Assembly: GCA_900757195.1 (NCBI GenBank)
Contig: CAAEMZ010000031.1
Span: 1 to 31,145, forward strand
Source: Lachnospiraceae bacterium
GTDB lineage: Bacteria > Bacillota > Clostridia > Lachnospirales > Lachnospiraceae
Length of the DNA: 31,145 bases
Direction of reading: 5' to 3'
Position 1 is the stretch's first letter; each line of letters begins with the position of its first letter. The notes below the pieces were generated by a model. It was given only the letters and a program-made list of their open reading frames with translations. It ran no database searches and was not told where the DNA came from. This document shows, piece after piece, positions 8,002 through 14,286 of this stretch. A program made the position numbers and the translations under genes.

Positions 8002-8718
8002 ATGGAATTTCTTGAATTGCTTTTAGCTGCGAAGTCCGGAGATAAAGAATCAAGAGATTTACTTATAGAAAAAAATATGGGTCTTGTATGGAGTGTGGTC
8101 CGCCGTTTCAGCCATCGGGGCTATGAACCGGAGGATCTGTTTCAGATCGGCGTTATCGGCCTTATGAAGGCGATTGATTACTTTGATACCAGCTATAACG
8201 TAAAATTTTCAACCTATGCGGTGCCGATGATTTCCGGAGAGATCAAACGGTTTCTGCGGGACGACGGCATGATTAAGATCAGCCGCTCCCTGAAGGAATA
8301 TGCCTGGAAAATCCAGAAGGCCCGGGAGGAACTGAACAATAAGAATGGAAGAGAAGCGTCACTGAGTGAACTCTGCGCCTGTACCGGTATTGCGCCGGAG
8401 GATGTCATTTCTGCGATGGAGGCAGGCTGCGAAGTGGAGTCTCTGAATAAAGTTATTTTCCAGAGCGACGGTCAGCCGGTCCATCTGGCGGACAAACTGG
8501 TGGAAAAGAAGGATTATCACGGCGAACTGCTGGATCATCTGCTCATTGAGGAACTGCTGGCGAATCTGGATACCAGGGAGCGGGAGCTGATTATTCTGAG
8601 GTATTACTGCAACGAAACCCAGAGTAAAATTGCGGAATATTTCGGTGTGTCCCAGGTTCAGGTATCCCGGATGGAAAAGCGGGTACTCCGGCAGCTTCGG
8701 GAGAAAATCAATTCCTGA
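8002..8718 (+). CDS. sigF: RNA polymerase sporulation sigma factor SigF
   Basis: This 238-aa sigma-70-family factor is active in the early forespore. Region 2 is very clear (NMGLVWSVVRRF, EPEDLFQIGVIGLMKAIDYFD, KFSTYAVPMISGEIKRFLRDDG, residues 25-90). Region 4.2 is a helix-turn-helix at about 203-235 (SKIAEYFGVSQVQVSRMEKRVL). The reading frame is closed 9 nt upstream by a stop, so this ATG is the first possible one. There is no strong ribosome-binding site, only GGGAG about 15 nt upstream, so translation is probably coupled to spoIIAB, whose stop is 6 nt away. Sequence alone could also suggest sigma G, but the spoIIA context identifies sigma F. Confidence 0.95.
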   Translation: MEFLELLLAAKSGDKESRDLLIEKNMGLVWSVVRRFSHRGYEPEDLFQIGVIGLMKAIDYFDTSYNVKFSTYAVPMISGEIKRFLRDDGMIKISRSLKEYAWKIQKAREELNNKNGREASLSELCACTGIAPEDVISAMEAGCEVESLNKVIFQSDGQPVHLADKLVEKKDYHGELLDHLLIEELLANLDTRERELIILRYYCNETQSKIAEYFGVSQVQVSRMEKRVLRQLREKINS

Positions 8719-8735
8719 TAAAACAGGGATTGGGA

Positions 8736-8765
8736 TTGCATTTCACCATAGAAATGGTGTATGAT
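8736..8765 (+). promoter_or_regulatory. Sigma-A-like promoter with internal inverted repeat
   Basis: TTGCAT (8736-8741) and TATGAT (8760-8765) are 18 bp apart, ahead of the dehydrogenase gene. Between them CACCAT and ATGGTG (8744-8759) form a perfect 6-bp inverted repeat with a 4-nt centre. This could be an operator, or a weak hairpin at the end of the spoIIA transcript. Confidence 0.6.
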
Positions 8766-8803
8766 AGAGCATATGGGAAAATACATTGAGGAGGAATTTT
8801 ACA

Positions 8804-9757
8804 ATGAAAATCAGTTTACTTGAACCAATCGGAATTTCAAATGACGTATTGGAGGAATTATCCCAGGGCCTGAAAGAACGGGGACATGAATTCACTTTTT
8901 ATGACACAAAAACAACGGATGTGGAGGAACTGAAAAAACGTTCGGCAGGCTGTGACATCGTCATGATCGCCAACAATCCGTATCCGGCGGAAGTGGTGGA
9001 ATCGGCGGATGCTTTGAAGATGATCTCCGTGGCATTTACCGGCATCGACCATATCGGCGTGAAGGCATGCAGAGATAAAGACATTATGATCTGCAACGCT
9101 GCCGGCTATTCCAATGAGACAGTGGCAGAGCTCGTGATCGGTATGGCCATCGACGGACTCCGAAACATCGCCAAAGCGAATGATGTTGTTCGTAACGGCG
9201 GCACCAGCGCAGGCATCGGCGGACGCGAAATCTGCGGACGTACCGTAGGTATCATCGGTCTTGGAAAGATCGGTATGGTTGCGGCAAAACTGTTCCAGGC
9301 TTTCGGCGCGAAAGTCATCGCCTACAACCGGAGTCAGTCGGAAGAAGCCAAAGCCCTTGGTATTGAATATAAATCACTGGATGAAGTGCTCGCAGAGAGT
9401 GATATCATCTCATTAAATATGCCGTTAAACGACAGTACACGGGGCTTTATCAGCGCTGAGAAGATCGCTCTCATGAAACCGGATGCTGTATTTATCAACT
9501 GTGCCCGCGGTCCGATCGTGGATAATGCAGCGCTTGCCAGGGCATTAAATGAGGATAAACTCGGATTTGCCTGTGTGGACGTATTCGATATGGAACCTCC
9601 GATTCCGGCAGATTATCCATTACTTTCTGCAAAGAATACACTGCTCACACCGCATCAGGCATTTATCTCGGAAGAATCCATGGTCCGCAGAGCGAAGATT
9701 GTTTTCGATAACGTTTATGCATACCTGGACGGAGCGCCGGTGAACGTTTGCAAATAA
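8804..9757 (+). CDS. D-isomer-specific 2-hydroxyacid dehydrogenase (NAD-dependent)
   Basis: The 317-aa protein reduces a 2-oxoacid or oxidises a D-2-hydroxyacid with NAD(H). The Rossmann motif GLGKIG is at residues 152-157. The catalytic triad is R235 (INCARGPIVD), E264 (DVFDMEPP) and H284 (TPHQAF). The substrate, whether phosphoglycerate, hydroxypyruvate or another D-2-hydroxyacid, cannot be read from the sequence; it lacks the C-terminal ACT domain of long SerA enzymes. GAGGAGG (8789-8795) is 8 nt before this ATG, so an upstream in-frame start at 8786 is rejected. It has its own promoter and terminator and is probably independent of sporulation despite lying between sigF and spoVA. Confidence 0.92.
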   Translation: MKISLLEPIGISNDVLEELSQGLKERGHEFTFYDTKTTDVEELKKRSAGCDIVMIANNPYPAEVVESADALKMISVAFTGIDHIGVKACRDKDIMICNAAGYSNETVAELVIGMAIDGLRNIAKANDVVRNGGTSAGIGGREICGRTVGIIGLGKIGMVAAKLFQAFGAKVIAYNRSQSEEAKALGIEYKSLDEVLAESDIISLNMPLNDSTRGFISAEKIALMKPDAVFINCARGPIVDNAALARALNEDKLGFACVDVFDMEPPIPADYPLLSAKNTLLTPHQAFISEESMVRRAKIVFDNVYAYLDGAPVNVCK

Positions 9758-9773
9758 GTTTTTAAAAATTTTG

Positions 9774-9823
9774 AATACATCTTTTGGAAAAGAACGCATT
9801 TTTTTCAAAAGATGTATTTTTTT
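9774..9823 (+). terminator. Terminator after the dehydrogenase
   Basis: A 13-bp perfect stem (9774-9786 with 9806-9818) carries a 19-nt loop and ends in a T-run to 9823. Confidence 0.88.
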
Positions 9824-9863
9824 ATGTCCGAAAGGAATAATAAACCTCAAAGGAGTGATGAAA

Positions 9864-10034
9864 ATGTCTGAAATAAAGGGTTTGAAAATTTTCATATGCC
9901 TGATATTCACAGTGGCCGCAGTCATCCTCTGGATATCGGTTCAGTGTTCCATGGCTGCGGATGTGAGTCATACACAGTATGAGGGGGCGGTGTTTGTCGA
10001 TCATGAAGCGGGATATTTATATCAAGCTGGATAA
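9864..10034 (+). CDS. Small secreted or membrane-anchored hypothetical protein (56 aa)
   Basis: AAGGAG (9849-9854) is 9 nt before this ATG. An alternative ATG at 9858 is only 3 nt from it. The N-terminus MSEIKGLKIFICLIFTVAAVILWISV is one hydrophobic segment, a signal peptide or anchor, followed by SMAAD and about 24 residues ending in YLYQAG. The end overlaps the start of spoVAA by 32 bp in another frame, so translation may be coupled. The tail GAVFVDHEAGYLYQAG faintly resembles the N-terminal strand of DacF-type D-Ala-D-Ala carboxypeptidases, so a remnant of dacF is one possible origin. No family is assigned with confidence. Confidence 0.5.
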   Translation: MSEIKGLKIFICLIFTVAAVILWISVQCSMAADVSHTQYEGAVFVDHEAGYLYQAG

Positions 10035-10623
10035 TCATGTCCGGACCGGGCATAAGGAGATATGCCTGAAGGATGTGGCCAGCGTTTACTGTGGGGACGG
10101 GGATTTAAAGACCCGGGCAGAGCAGGTGGTGATTTTTTCCTTTGACGGTGAAGAAAAGGAAGTAATTTCTATTTTGTATATTTACGAAAAACTTTATGAA
10201 GCGGTGGGGGAAGATATTCAGATGCACAGCATCGGGGAATCTGACTGTGTGATCGACTTAACCGACGGAAAACGGCCGCCGAAACTCTGGTCGAAAATTC
10301 AGGTTGTTTTTGTGAGTCTGGTCACGTTTTTCGGCGCGGCCTTTTCGATTATGACCTATAACGAGGATGCGGGGGTTCCGGATGTATTTAAAACCCTCTA
10401 TGAAATGATTCTTGGGGAACCGTCGGGCAATGGGGTTCTGGAGGTCACTTATTCGGTGGGCATTGCGCTGGGAGTGATTATTTTCTTCCATCACTTTGAG
10501 AAAAAGGGCCGGAGAGATCCAACAGCCATGGAGATACAGATGGACAAATATGAAAAAGATGTGGTGGAGGCCTATGTTAAGTCCTCGGACCGGCGGGGAA
10601 AATCTCTGGATGTGGGTGAGTGA
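10003..10623 (+). CDS. spoVAA: Stage V sporulation protein AA
   Basis: SpoVAA (206 aa) is part of the SpoVA channel in the inner forespore membrane, which moves Ca-dipicolinic acid into the spore and out at germination. The protein has a soluble N-terminal domain (IYIKLDNHVRTG...) and two membrane segments at about 100-118 (VVFVSLVTFFGAAFSIM) and about 146-164 (YSVGIALGVIIFF). The ATG at 10003 gives the family-like start MKRDIYIKL; the in-frame ATG at 9978-9979 would add 8 residues and is less likely. Ribosome binding is weak (GAGGGGG about 15 nt upstream), and coupling to the overlapping small ORF is plausible. First of the AA-AB-AC-AD gene run. Confidence 0.9.
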   Translation: MKRDIYIKLDNHVRTGHKEICLKDVASVYCGDGDLKTRAEQVVIFSFDGEEKEVISILYIYEKLYEAVGEDIQMHSIGESDCVIDLTDGKRPPKLWSKIQVVFVSLVTFFGAAFSIMTYNEDAGVPDVFKTLYEMILGEPSGNGVLEVTYSVGIALGVIIFFHHFEKKGRRDPTAMEIQMDKYEKDVVEAYVKSSDRRGKSLDVGE

Positions 10624-10627
10624 TGGA

Positions 10628-11038
10628 ATGAAGGGATTTATTTTGGGACTGATCGGTCTGTCTTCCGGATTTACGGTGGCCTCTGCTCTTTTTGCTCTCA
10701 TTGCCACGATTGGCGTACTGAACCGGCTGGCCCAGGTGACCCGGAGCGCCAAAAATATCCGCTGGTATGAGATCTGCTATATGGCCGGAGGAATCATCGG
10801 AAACGGCGTCTATCTTTATCAGATGCCGCTTCCCGGCGGCAGTCTTCTGGGAACGGGGCTGGGCGGCCTGTTTATCGGTATCTATACGGGATGCTTTATC
10901 GGCGCGCTGGCGGAGGTTGTCAATATCTTTCCGATCCTTTTTCACCGGATACGCCTGCGCCAGGGGATGAAAGCTCTGATATGGTCGGTGGCCGCCGGAA
11001 AAGCGGTCGGCGGTATGATTCATTTTTTTGTAAAATAA
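10628..11038 (+). CDS. spoVAB: Stage V sporulation protein AB
   Basis: SpoVAB (136 aa) is a polytopic membrane component of the SpoVA complex. Hydrophobic segments cover about 2-28 (FILGLIGLSSGFTVASALFALI), about 50-66, about 73-100 (LLGTGLGGLFIGIYTGCFIGALAEV) and the C-terminus. NRLAQVT after the first segment and the FPI..RI.LR loop match the family. The ATG lies 4 nt after the spoVAA stop. An in-frame GTG at 10616 could add four residues. The longer upstream-open frame starting at 10496 runs inside spoVAA and is not used. Confidence 0.9.
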   Translation: MKGFILGLIGLSSGFTVASALFALIATIGVLNRLAQVTRSAKNIRWYEICYMAGGIIGNGVYLYQMPLPGGSLLGTGLGGLFIGIYTGCFIGALAEVVNIFPILFHRIRLRQGMKALIWSVAAGKAVGGMIHFFVK

Positions 11039-11060
11039 GAAGCGAAAGGGAGTGGATATC

Positions 11061-11507
11061 ATGGACAGAAAAGATTATCAGACCTATGTGGAACAGGTCA
11101 CTCCAAAGGTGAATGGCTGGGTTTCTTTTTTTAAGGCCTATCTGTCCGGCGGAATCATCTGTGTGATCGGTCAGTGCCTGTATACCTGGTTTAAGTCTCA
11201 GGGAATGATGCATACGCTGGCAAACAATTATACAACGCTTGTTTTAATTTTTGCCAGTGTGCTTCTGACCGGATTTAATCTGGTGGGGCCGATCACGAAA
11301 TTTGCCGGGGCAGGGTATCTGGTGCCGATTACCGGATTTGCCAACTCGGTGGCCTCCTGTGCTCTGGAGTTTAAGCGGGAAGGCCAGGTTTTCGGTGTGG
11401 GCAGCCAGATTTTTAATATTGCGGGGCCGGTCATTTTGTACGGTATCGTCACAAGCTGGCTGTTTGGCCTGCTGTACTGGATTTTAATAACTATCGGCAT
11501 GGTTTAA
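11061..11507 (+). CDS. spoVAC: Stage V sporulation protein AC
   Basis: SpoVAC (148 aa) is the mechanosensitive-channel-like membrane subunit of the SpoVA complex for dipicolinic acid release. Family features are the N-terminal YVEQVTPKVN, the membrane segment AYLSGGIICVIGQCL, and the conserved FAGAGYLVPITGFANSVASCALEFKREG stretch. AAGGGAG (11046-11052) is 8 nt before the ATG. A GTG at 11052 lies within that site and is not the start. Confidence 0.96.
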   Translation: MDRKDYQTYVEQVTPKVNGWVSFFKAYLSGGIICVIGQCLYTWFKSQGMMHTLANNYTTLVLIFASVLLTGFNLVGPITKFAGAGYLVPITGFANSVASCALEFKREGQVFGVGSQIFNIAGPVILYGIVTSWLFGLLYWILITIGMV

Positions 11508-11518
11508 GCGGAGGATAG

Positions 11519-12559
11519 ATGATGAAAAAGAAACGACAGGGAAAATATACGGTGAATTTTGAAAATCCGCCGCTGATCCGCAGTTATGCGGCAGTTGTCG
11601 GAAAGAAGGAGGCGGAGGGGCCTCTGGGCCGTTATTTTGAAAATATATGTGATGACCCGATGATGGGGCGGGACAGTTGGGAGGAGGCCGAGGGAGAGCT
11701 CCAGTATACAACCGTGATTAAAGCCCTGGATAATGGGAATTTTCGAACTGAAGATATGGATTATCTTTTTGCCGGAGATCTGCTCGGTCAGACGATCGCC
11801 ACATCCTTTGGGGTGATGGAACTGCAGATTCCCCATTTCGGTCTTTACGGCGCCTGTTCGACGATGGGGGAATCCCTGAGTCTTGCGGCCATGGCCATTG
11901 ACGGCGGCTTTGCCAGACGGGCGGCGGCGGTGACTTCCAGCCACTATGCCAGCGCGGAAAAACAGTTCCGTTTTCCGCTGGCCTATGGCAATCAGCGTTC
12001 TCTGGCAGCCACCTGGACGGTGACCGGAAGCGGCGCTGTCATTCTGGAGGACGCTGCAGAGTGCCCGGAAAAGGAATCCGGAAAATGTGTCCGGGTGACG
12101 GGAATAACCACAGGGAAGATCATTGACTATGGCATTAAAGATTCTCAGAATATGGGCGCCTGTATGGCGCCGGCGGCAGCCTTTGTCATTGCAAATCATT
12201 TGAAGGATATGAAGCGGCAGCCGGAGGACTATGACCGGATTATTACCGGAGATCTGGGAACCGTGGGGCAGAAAATCCTTTTTGAGCTGATGGGAGAGGA
12301 AGGCTACGATATCCGGAAAGTGCATATGGACTGCGGGATTGAAATTTTTGACCATGAATCCCAGGATACCCATGCCGGAGGCAGCGGCTGCGGCTGTGCG
12401 GCGGTGACTCTGTGCAGCTATATTCTGAATCAGTTGGAAACGGGCGGATGGAAGCGGGTGCTTTTTGTGCCGACAGGGGCCCTGCTTTCTAAAATCAGTT
12501 TCAATGAAGGGCTTTCCATTCCGGGCATCGCCCATGGAGTGGTTCTGGAAAACAGTTGA
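11519..12559 (+). CDS. spoVAD: Stage V sporulation protein AD
   Basis: SpoVAD has a thiolase-like fold and binds dipicolinic acid on the inner forespore membrane. The protein (346 aa from this ATG, 345 from the ATG at 11522) contains the thiolase-type LYGACSTMGESL block with C113, then TSSHYASAEKQFR, GNQRSLAATWTVTGSGAV and HAGGSGCGCAA. GGAGG at 11510-11514 is 4 nt from the first ATG and 7 nt from the second, so the second is slightly more likely. The last codons overlap the promoter of the following aminotransferase. A 343-codon reverse-strand frame over the same bases is a shadow. Confidence 0.97.
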   Translation: MMKKKRQGKYTVNFENPPLIRSYAAVVGKKEAEGPLGRYFENICDDPMMGRDSWEEAEGELQYTTVIKALDNGNFRTEDMDYLFAGDLLGQTIATSFGVMELQIPHFGLYGACSTMGESLSLAAMAIDGGFARRAAAVTSSHYASAEKQFRFPLAYGNQRSLAATWTVTGSGAVILEDAAECPEKESGKCVRVTGITTGKIIDYGIKDSQNMGACMAPAAAFVIANHLKDMKRQPEDYDRIITGDLGTVGQKILFELMGEEGYDIRKVHMDCGIEIFDHESQDTHAGGSGCGCAAVTLCSYILNQLETGGWKRVLFVPTGALLSKISFNEGLSIPGIAHGVVLENS

Positions 12560-12583
12560 TATTTTGACAGATTCGTCTATAAT
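12556..12583 (+). promoter_or_regulatory. Sigma-A promoter of the aminotransferase gene
   Basis: TTGATA (12556-12561) and a perfect TATAAT (12578-12583) are spaced by 16 bp. The -35 box overlaps the spoVAD stop codon. TTGACA at 12564 was considered as the -35 but lies too close to the -10. Confidence 0.65.
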
Positions 12584-12620
12584 AAAAACAATAGGATAAA
12601 AATATTAAGGAGCGATAAAG

Positions 12621-13793
12621 ATGAAATTTCATTATGCAAAGCGTCTGGAAAGCTTTCAGGCGGGGATTTTTGCCATATTAAATGAGAAAAAAGAAGAATT
12701 AATCCGTCAGGGACGGGAAGTCTATAATCTGTCTGTGGGGACGCCGGATTTTAAACCGGCGCCCCATGTGATGGAAGCGTTTCAGAAAGCCTGTGAAGAT
12801 CCGGAAAATTATAAATATGCCCTGACAGACATGCCTGAGCTTCTGGATGCGGTGGCAGGCCATTATCAGAAACGTTATGGCGTACATATTGAACGGGATG
12901 AGATCATGTCGGTCAACGGTTCCCAGGAAGGAATTGCCCATATTGCGCTGGCGCTGTGCGATGCAGGGGACATCGTTCTTGTACCGAATCCGGGATATCC
13001 GATTTTTACAGTGGGACCTTTTTTATGCGGCGCCCGGGTGGAAACCTATAATCTGAAAAAAGAAAATAACTTTCTGCCGGATTTTGACGGTATTCCTGAG
13101 GAAGTGGCAAGAAAAACAAAATTTATGATCGTTTCTTATCCGCTGAATCCGGTCTGCGTGGCCGCCGATGACGGGATGTATGAAAGACTGATTCGTTTTG
13201 CCGAAAAATATGAGATTATCATTCTGCATGACAATGCCTATTCGGATATTATTTATGACGGAAGAAAGGGCGGTTCTTTTCTGGCCTATGAAGGTGCGAA
13301 GGATGTGGGCGTTGAATTTTACTCCCTGTCCAAGTCTTATAACCTGACCGGCGCCCGGATTTCTTTTGTCATCGGAAATAAAGAGATTATCCGGAAATTC
13401 CAGACCGTCCGTTCCCAGATTGACTACGGCGTATTCAAGCCGGTTCAGTACGGGGCCATTGCGGCGCTGACAGGGCCGCAGGATGGTGTCATCAGCCAGT
13501 GCGCTGAATACGAGCGGCGGAATAAGGCCCTTTGCGGCGGACTTCGGCGTATCGGCTGGAATGTGCCGGACAGTGAAGGGACGATGTTTGTCTGGGCGCC
13601 GATTCCTGAAAGCTATACGTCCTCTGAAAAGTTCTGTATGGATCTTGCAGAGAAAACGGGTGTTCTCTGTACGCCGGGCAGCAGCTTCGGAAGCCTTGGC
13701 GAGGGCTATGTGCGTTTCGCACTGGTCCGGGATGTGCCAGCGATCGAAAAGCTTGTCCGGGTAATTGATGAAAGCGGCATTTTAAAGGCATAA
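12621..13793 (+). CDS. Class I/II PLP-dependent aminotransferase (DapL/AspC-like)
   Basis: The 390-aa fold-type I aminotransferase has the PLP lysine K238 in SLSKSYNLTGARIS. Other family motifs are NLSVGTPDF, VNGSQEGIAH, PNPGYPIF, SYPLNPVC and the terminal PGSSFGSLGEGYVRFALV. The closest familiar groups are LL-diaminopimelate aminotransferase and aspartate/alanine-type aminotransferases; I cannot choose the substrate from sequence. AAGGAG (12607-12612) is 8 nt before the ATG. It has its own sigma-A-like promoter and sits between spoVAD and spoVAE, splitting the sporulation cluster. If it is a DapL, it would feed the diaminopimelate/dipicolinate branch, which would fit the location, but this is speculation. 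Confidence 0.9.
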   Translation: MKFHYAKRLESFQAGIFAILNEKKEELIRQGREVYNLSVGTPDFKPAPHVMEAFQKACEDPENYKYALTDMPELLDAVAGHYQKRYGVHIERDEIMSVNGSQEGIAHIALALCDAGDIVLVPNPGYPIFTVGPFLCGARVETYNLKKENNFLPDFDGIPEEVARKTKFMIVSYPLNPVCVAADDGMYERLIRFAEKYEIIILHDNAYSDIIYDGRKGGSFLAYEGAKDVGVEFYSLSKSYNLTGARISFVIGNKEIIRKFQTVRSQIDYGVFKPVQYGAIAALTGPQDGVISQCAEYERRNKALCGGLRRIGWNVPDSEGTMFVWAPIPESYTSSEKFCMDLAEKTGVLCTPGSSFGSLGEGYVRFALVRDVPAIEKLVRVIDESGILKA

Positions 13794-13816
13794 TCTGACG
13801 GCTTCTGCACATACTT
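13788..13816 (+). promoter_or_regulatory. Candidate forespore (sigma G/F) promoter of spoVAE
   Basis: GCATA (13788-13792) and CATACTT (13810-13816), spaced by 17 bp, match the B. subtilis sigma G consensus GHATR-N18-CATNHTA, with one mismatch at the last -10 base and one base shorter spacing. The start would lie near 13824, ahead of AAGGAAG (13841-13847). The -35 overlaps the aminotransferase stop codon. Its -10 region shares CACATACT with the promoter at 31008-31037. Confidence 0.6.
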
Positions 13817-13856
13817 TCCATAAAGAAAAAATGATATGGAAAGGAAGATCGTTATG

Positions 13857-14210
13857 ATGTTTTTAAAGGCGTTTCTTGTCGGAGGGCTGATCTGCGGATT
13901 GATTCAGATTTTAATGGACCGGACCAAACTCCTGCCGGGGCGGATCATGGTACTGCTCGTCTGTCTTGGAATTGTCGGCGGGGTTCTCGGACTTTATAAA
14001 CCCCTGGTGGATTTTGCCGGAGCAGGGGCGACGGTGCCCCTCAGCGGCTTTGGCTACACCCTGTGGGAAGGCATAAAAAATGCAGTGAATGAAGAGGGAT
14101 TTATCGGAATATTTAAAGGCGGGTTCAATGCCTCTTCTATCGGCATCAGCGCATCGCTGCTGCTTTCTTATCTGGCATCCCTGATATTTAATCCAAAGAT
14201 GAAAAAGTAA
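13857..14210 (+). CDS. spoVAE: Stage V sporulation protein AE (AEb type)
   Basis: This 117-aa membrane protein is the SpoVAEb-type subunit of the dipicolinic acid channel, homologous to SpoVAC. The family start FLKAFLVGGLICGLIQILMD and the central FAGAGATVPLSGFGYTL are very characteristic. Hydrophobic segments span about 3-22, 31-48, 55-75 and 97-112. AAGGAAG (13841-13847) is 9 nt before this ATG; an ATG at 13854 is possible, and the longer frame from 13836 would start upstream of the ribosome-binding site. spoVAEa and spoVAF do not follow; a terminator ends the unit. Confidence 0.93.
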   Translation: MFLKAFLVGGLICGLIQILMDRTKLLPGRIMVLLVCLGIVGGVLGLYKPLVDFAGAGATVPLSGFGYTLWEGIKNAVNEEGFIGIFKGGFNASSIGISASLLLSYLASLIFNPKMKK

Positions 14211-14230
14211 CAGATTCGGTTAAAAATAAG

Positions 14231-14279
14231 AGAGACCTGAATGATAATTTTTCGTATCATTCAGGTCTCTTTGTTTATT
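14231..14279. terminator. Bidirectional terminator between spoVAE and the PBP gene
   Basis: A perfect 16-bp stem (14231-14246 with 14255-14270) has an 8-nt loop. It is flanked by a T-rich run on the plus strand and, read leftward, by TTATTTTTA. It serves both convergent genes. Confidence 0.95.
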
Positions 14280-14286
14280 CCGTTCA

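Noticed and set aside
11504..12535. 343-codon open frame on the minus strand opposite spoVAD
   Set aside because: It lies fully antisense to a well-recognised gene, has no ribosome-binding site, and its His/Arg-rich translation looks like a frame shadow.
12564..12583. TTGACA at 12564 as the -35 of the aminotransferase promoter
   Set aside because: It is only 8 bp from the TATAAT; TTGATA at 12556 with 16-bp spacing is the workable box.
13807..13836. Alternative forespore promoter GCACA-N18-AATGATA before spoVAE
   Set aside because: Its start point would fall inside the ribosome-binding site. The overlapping GCATA-N17-CATACTT is a better match and better placed.
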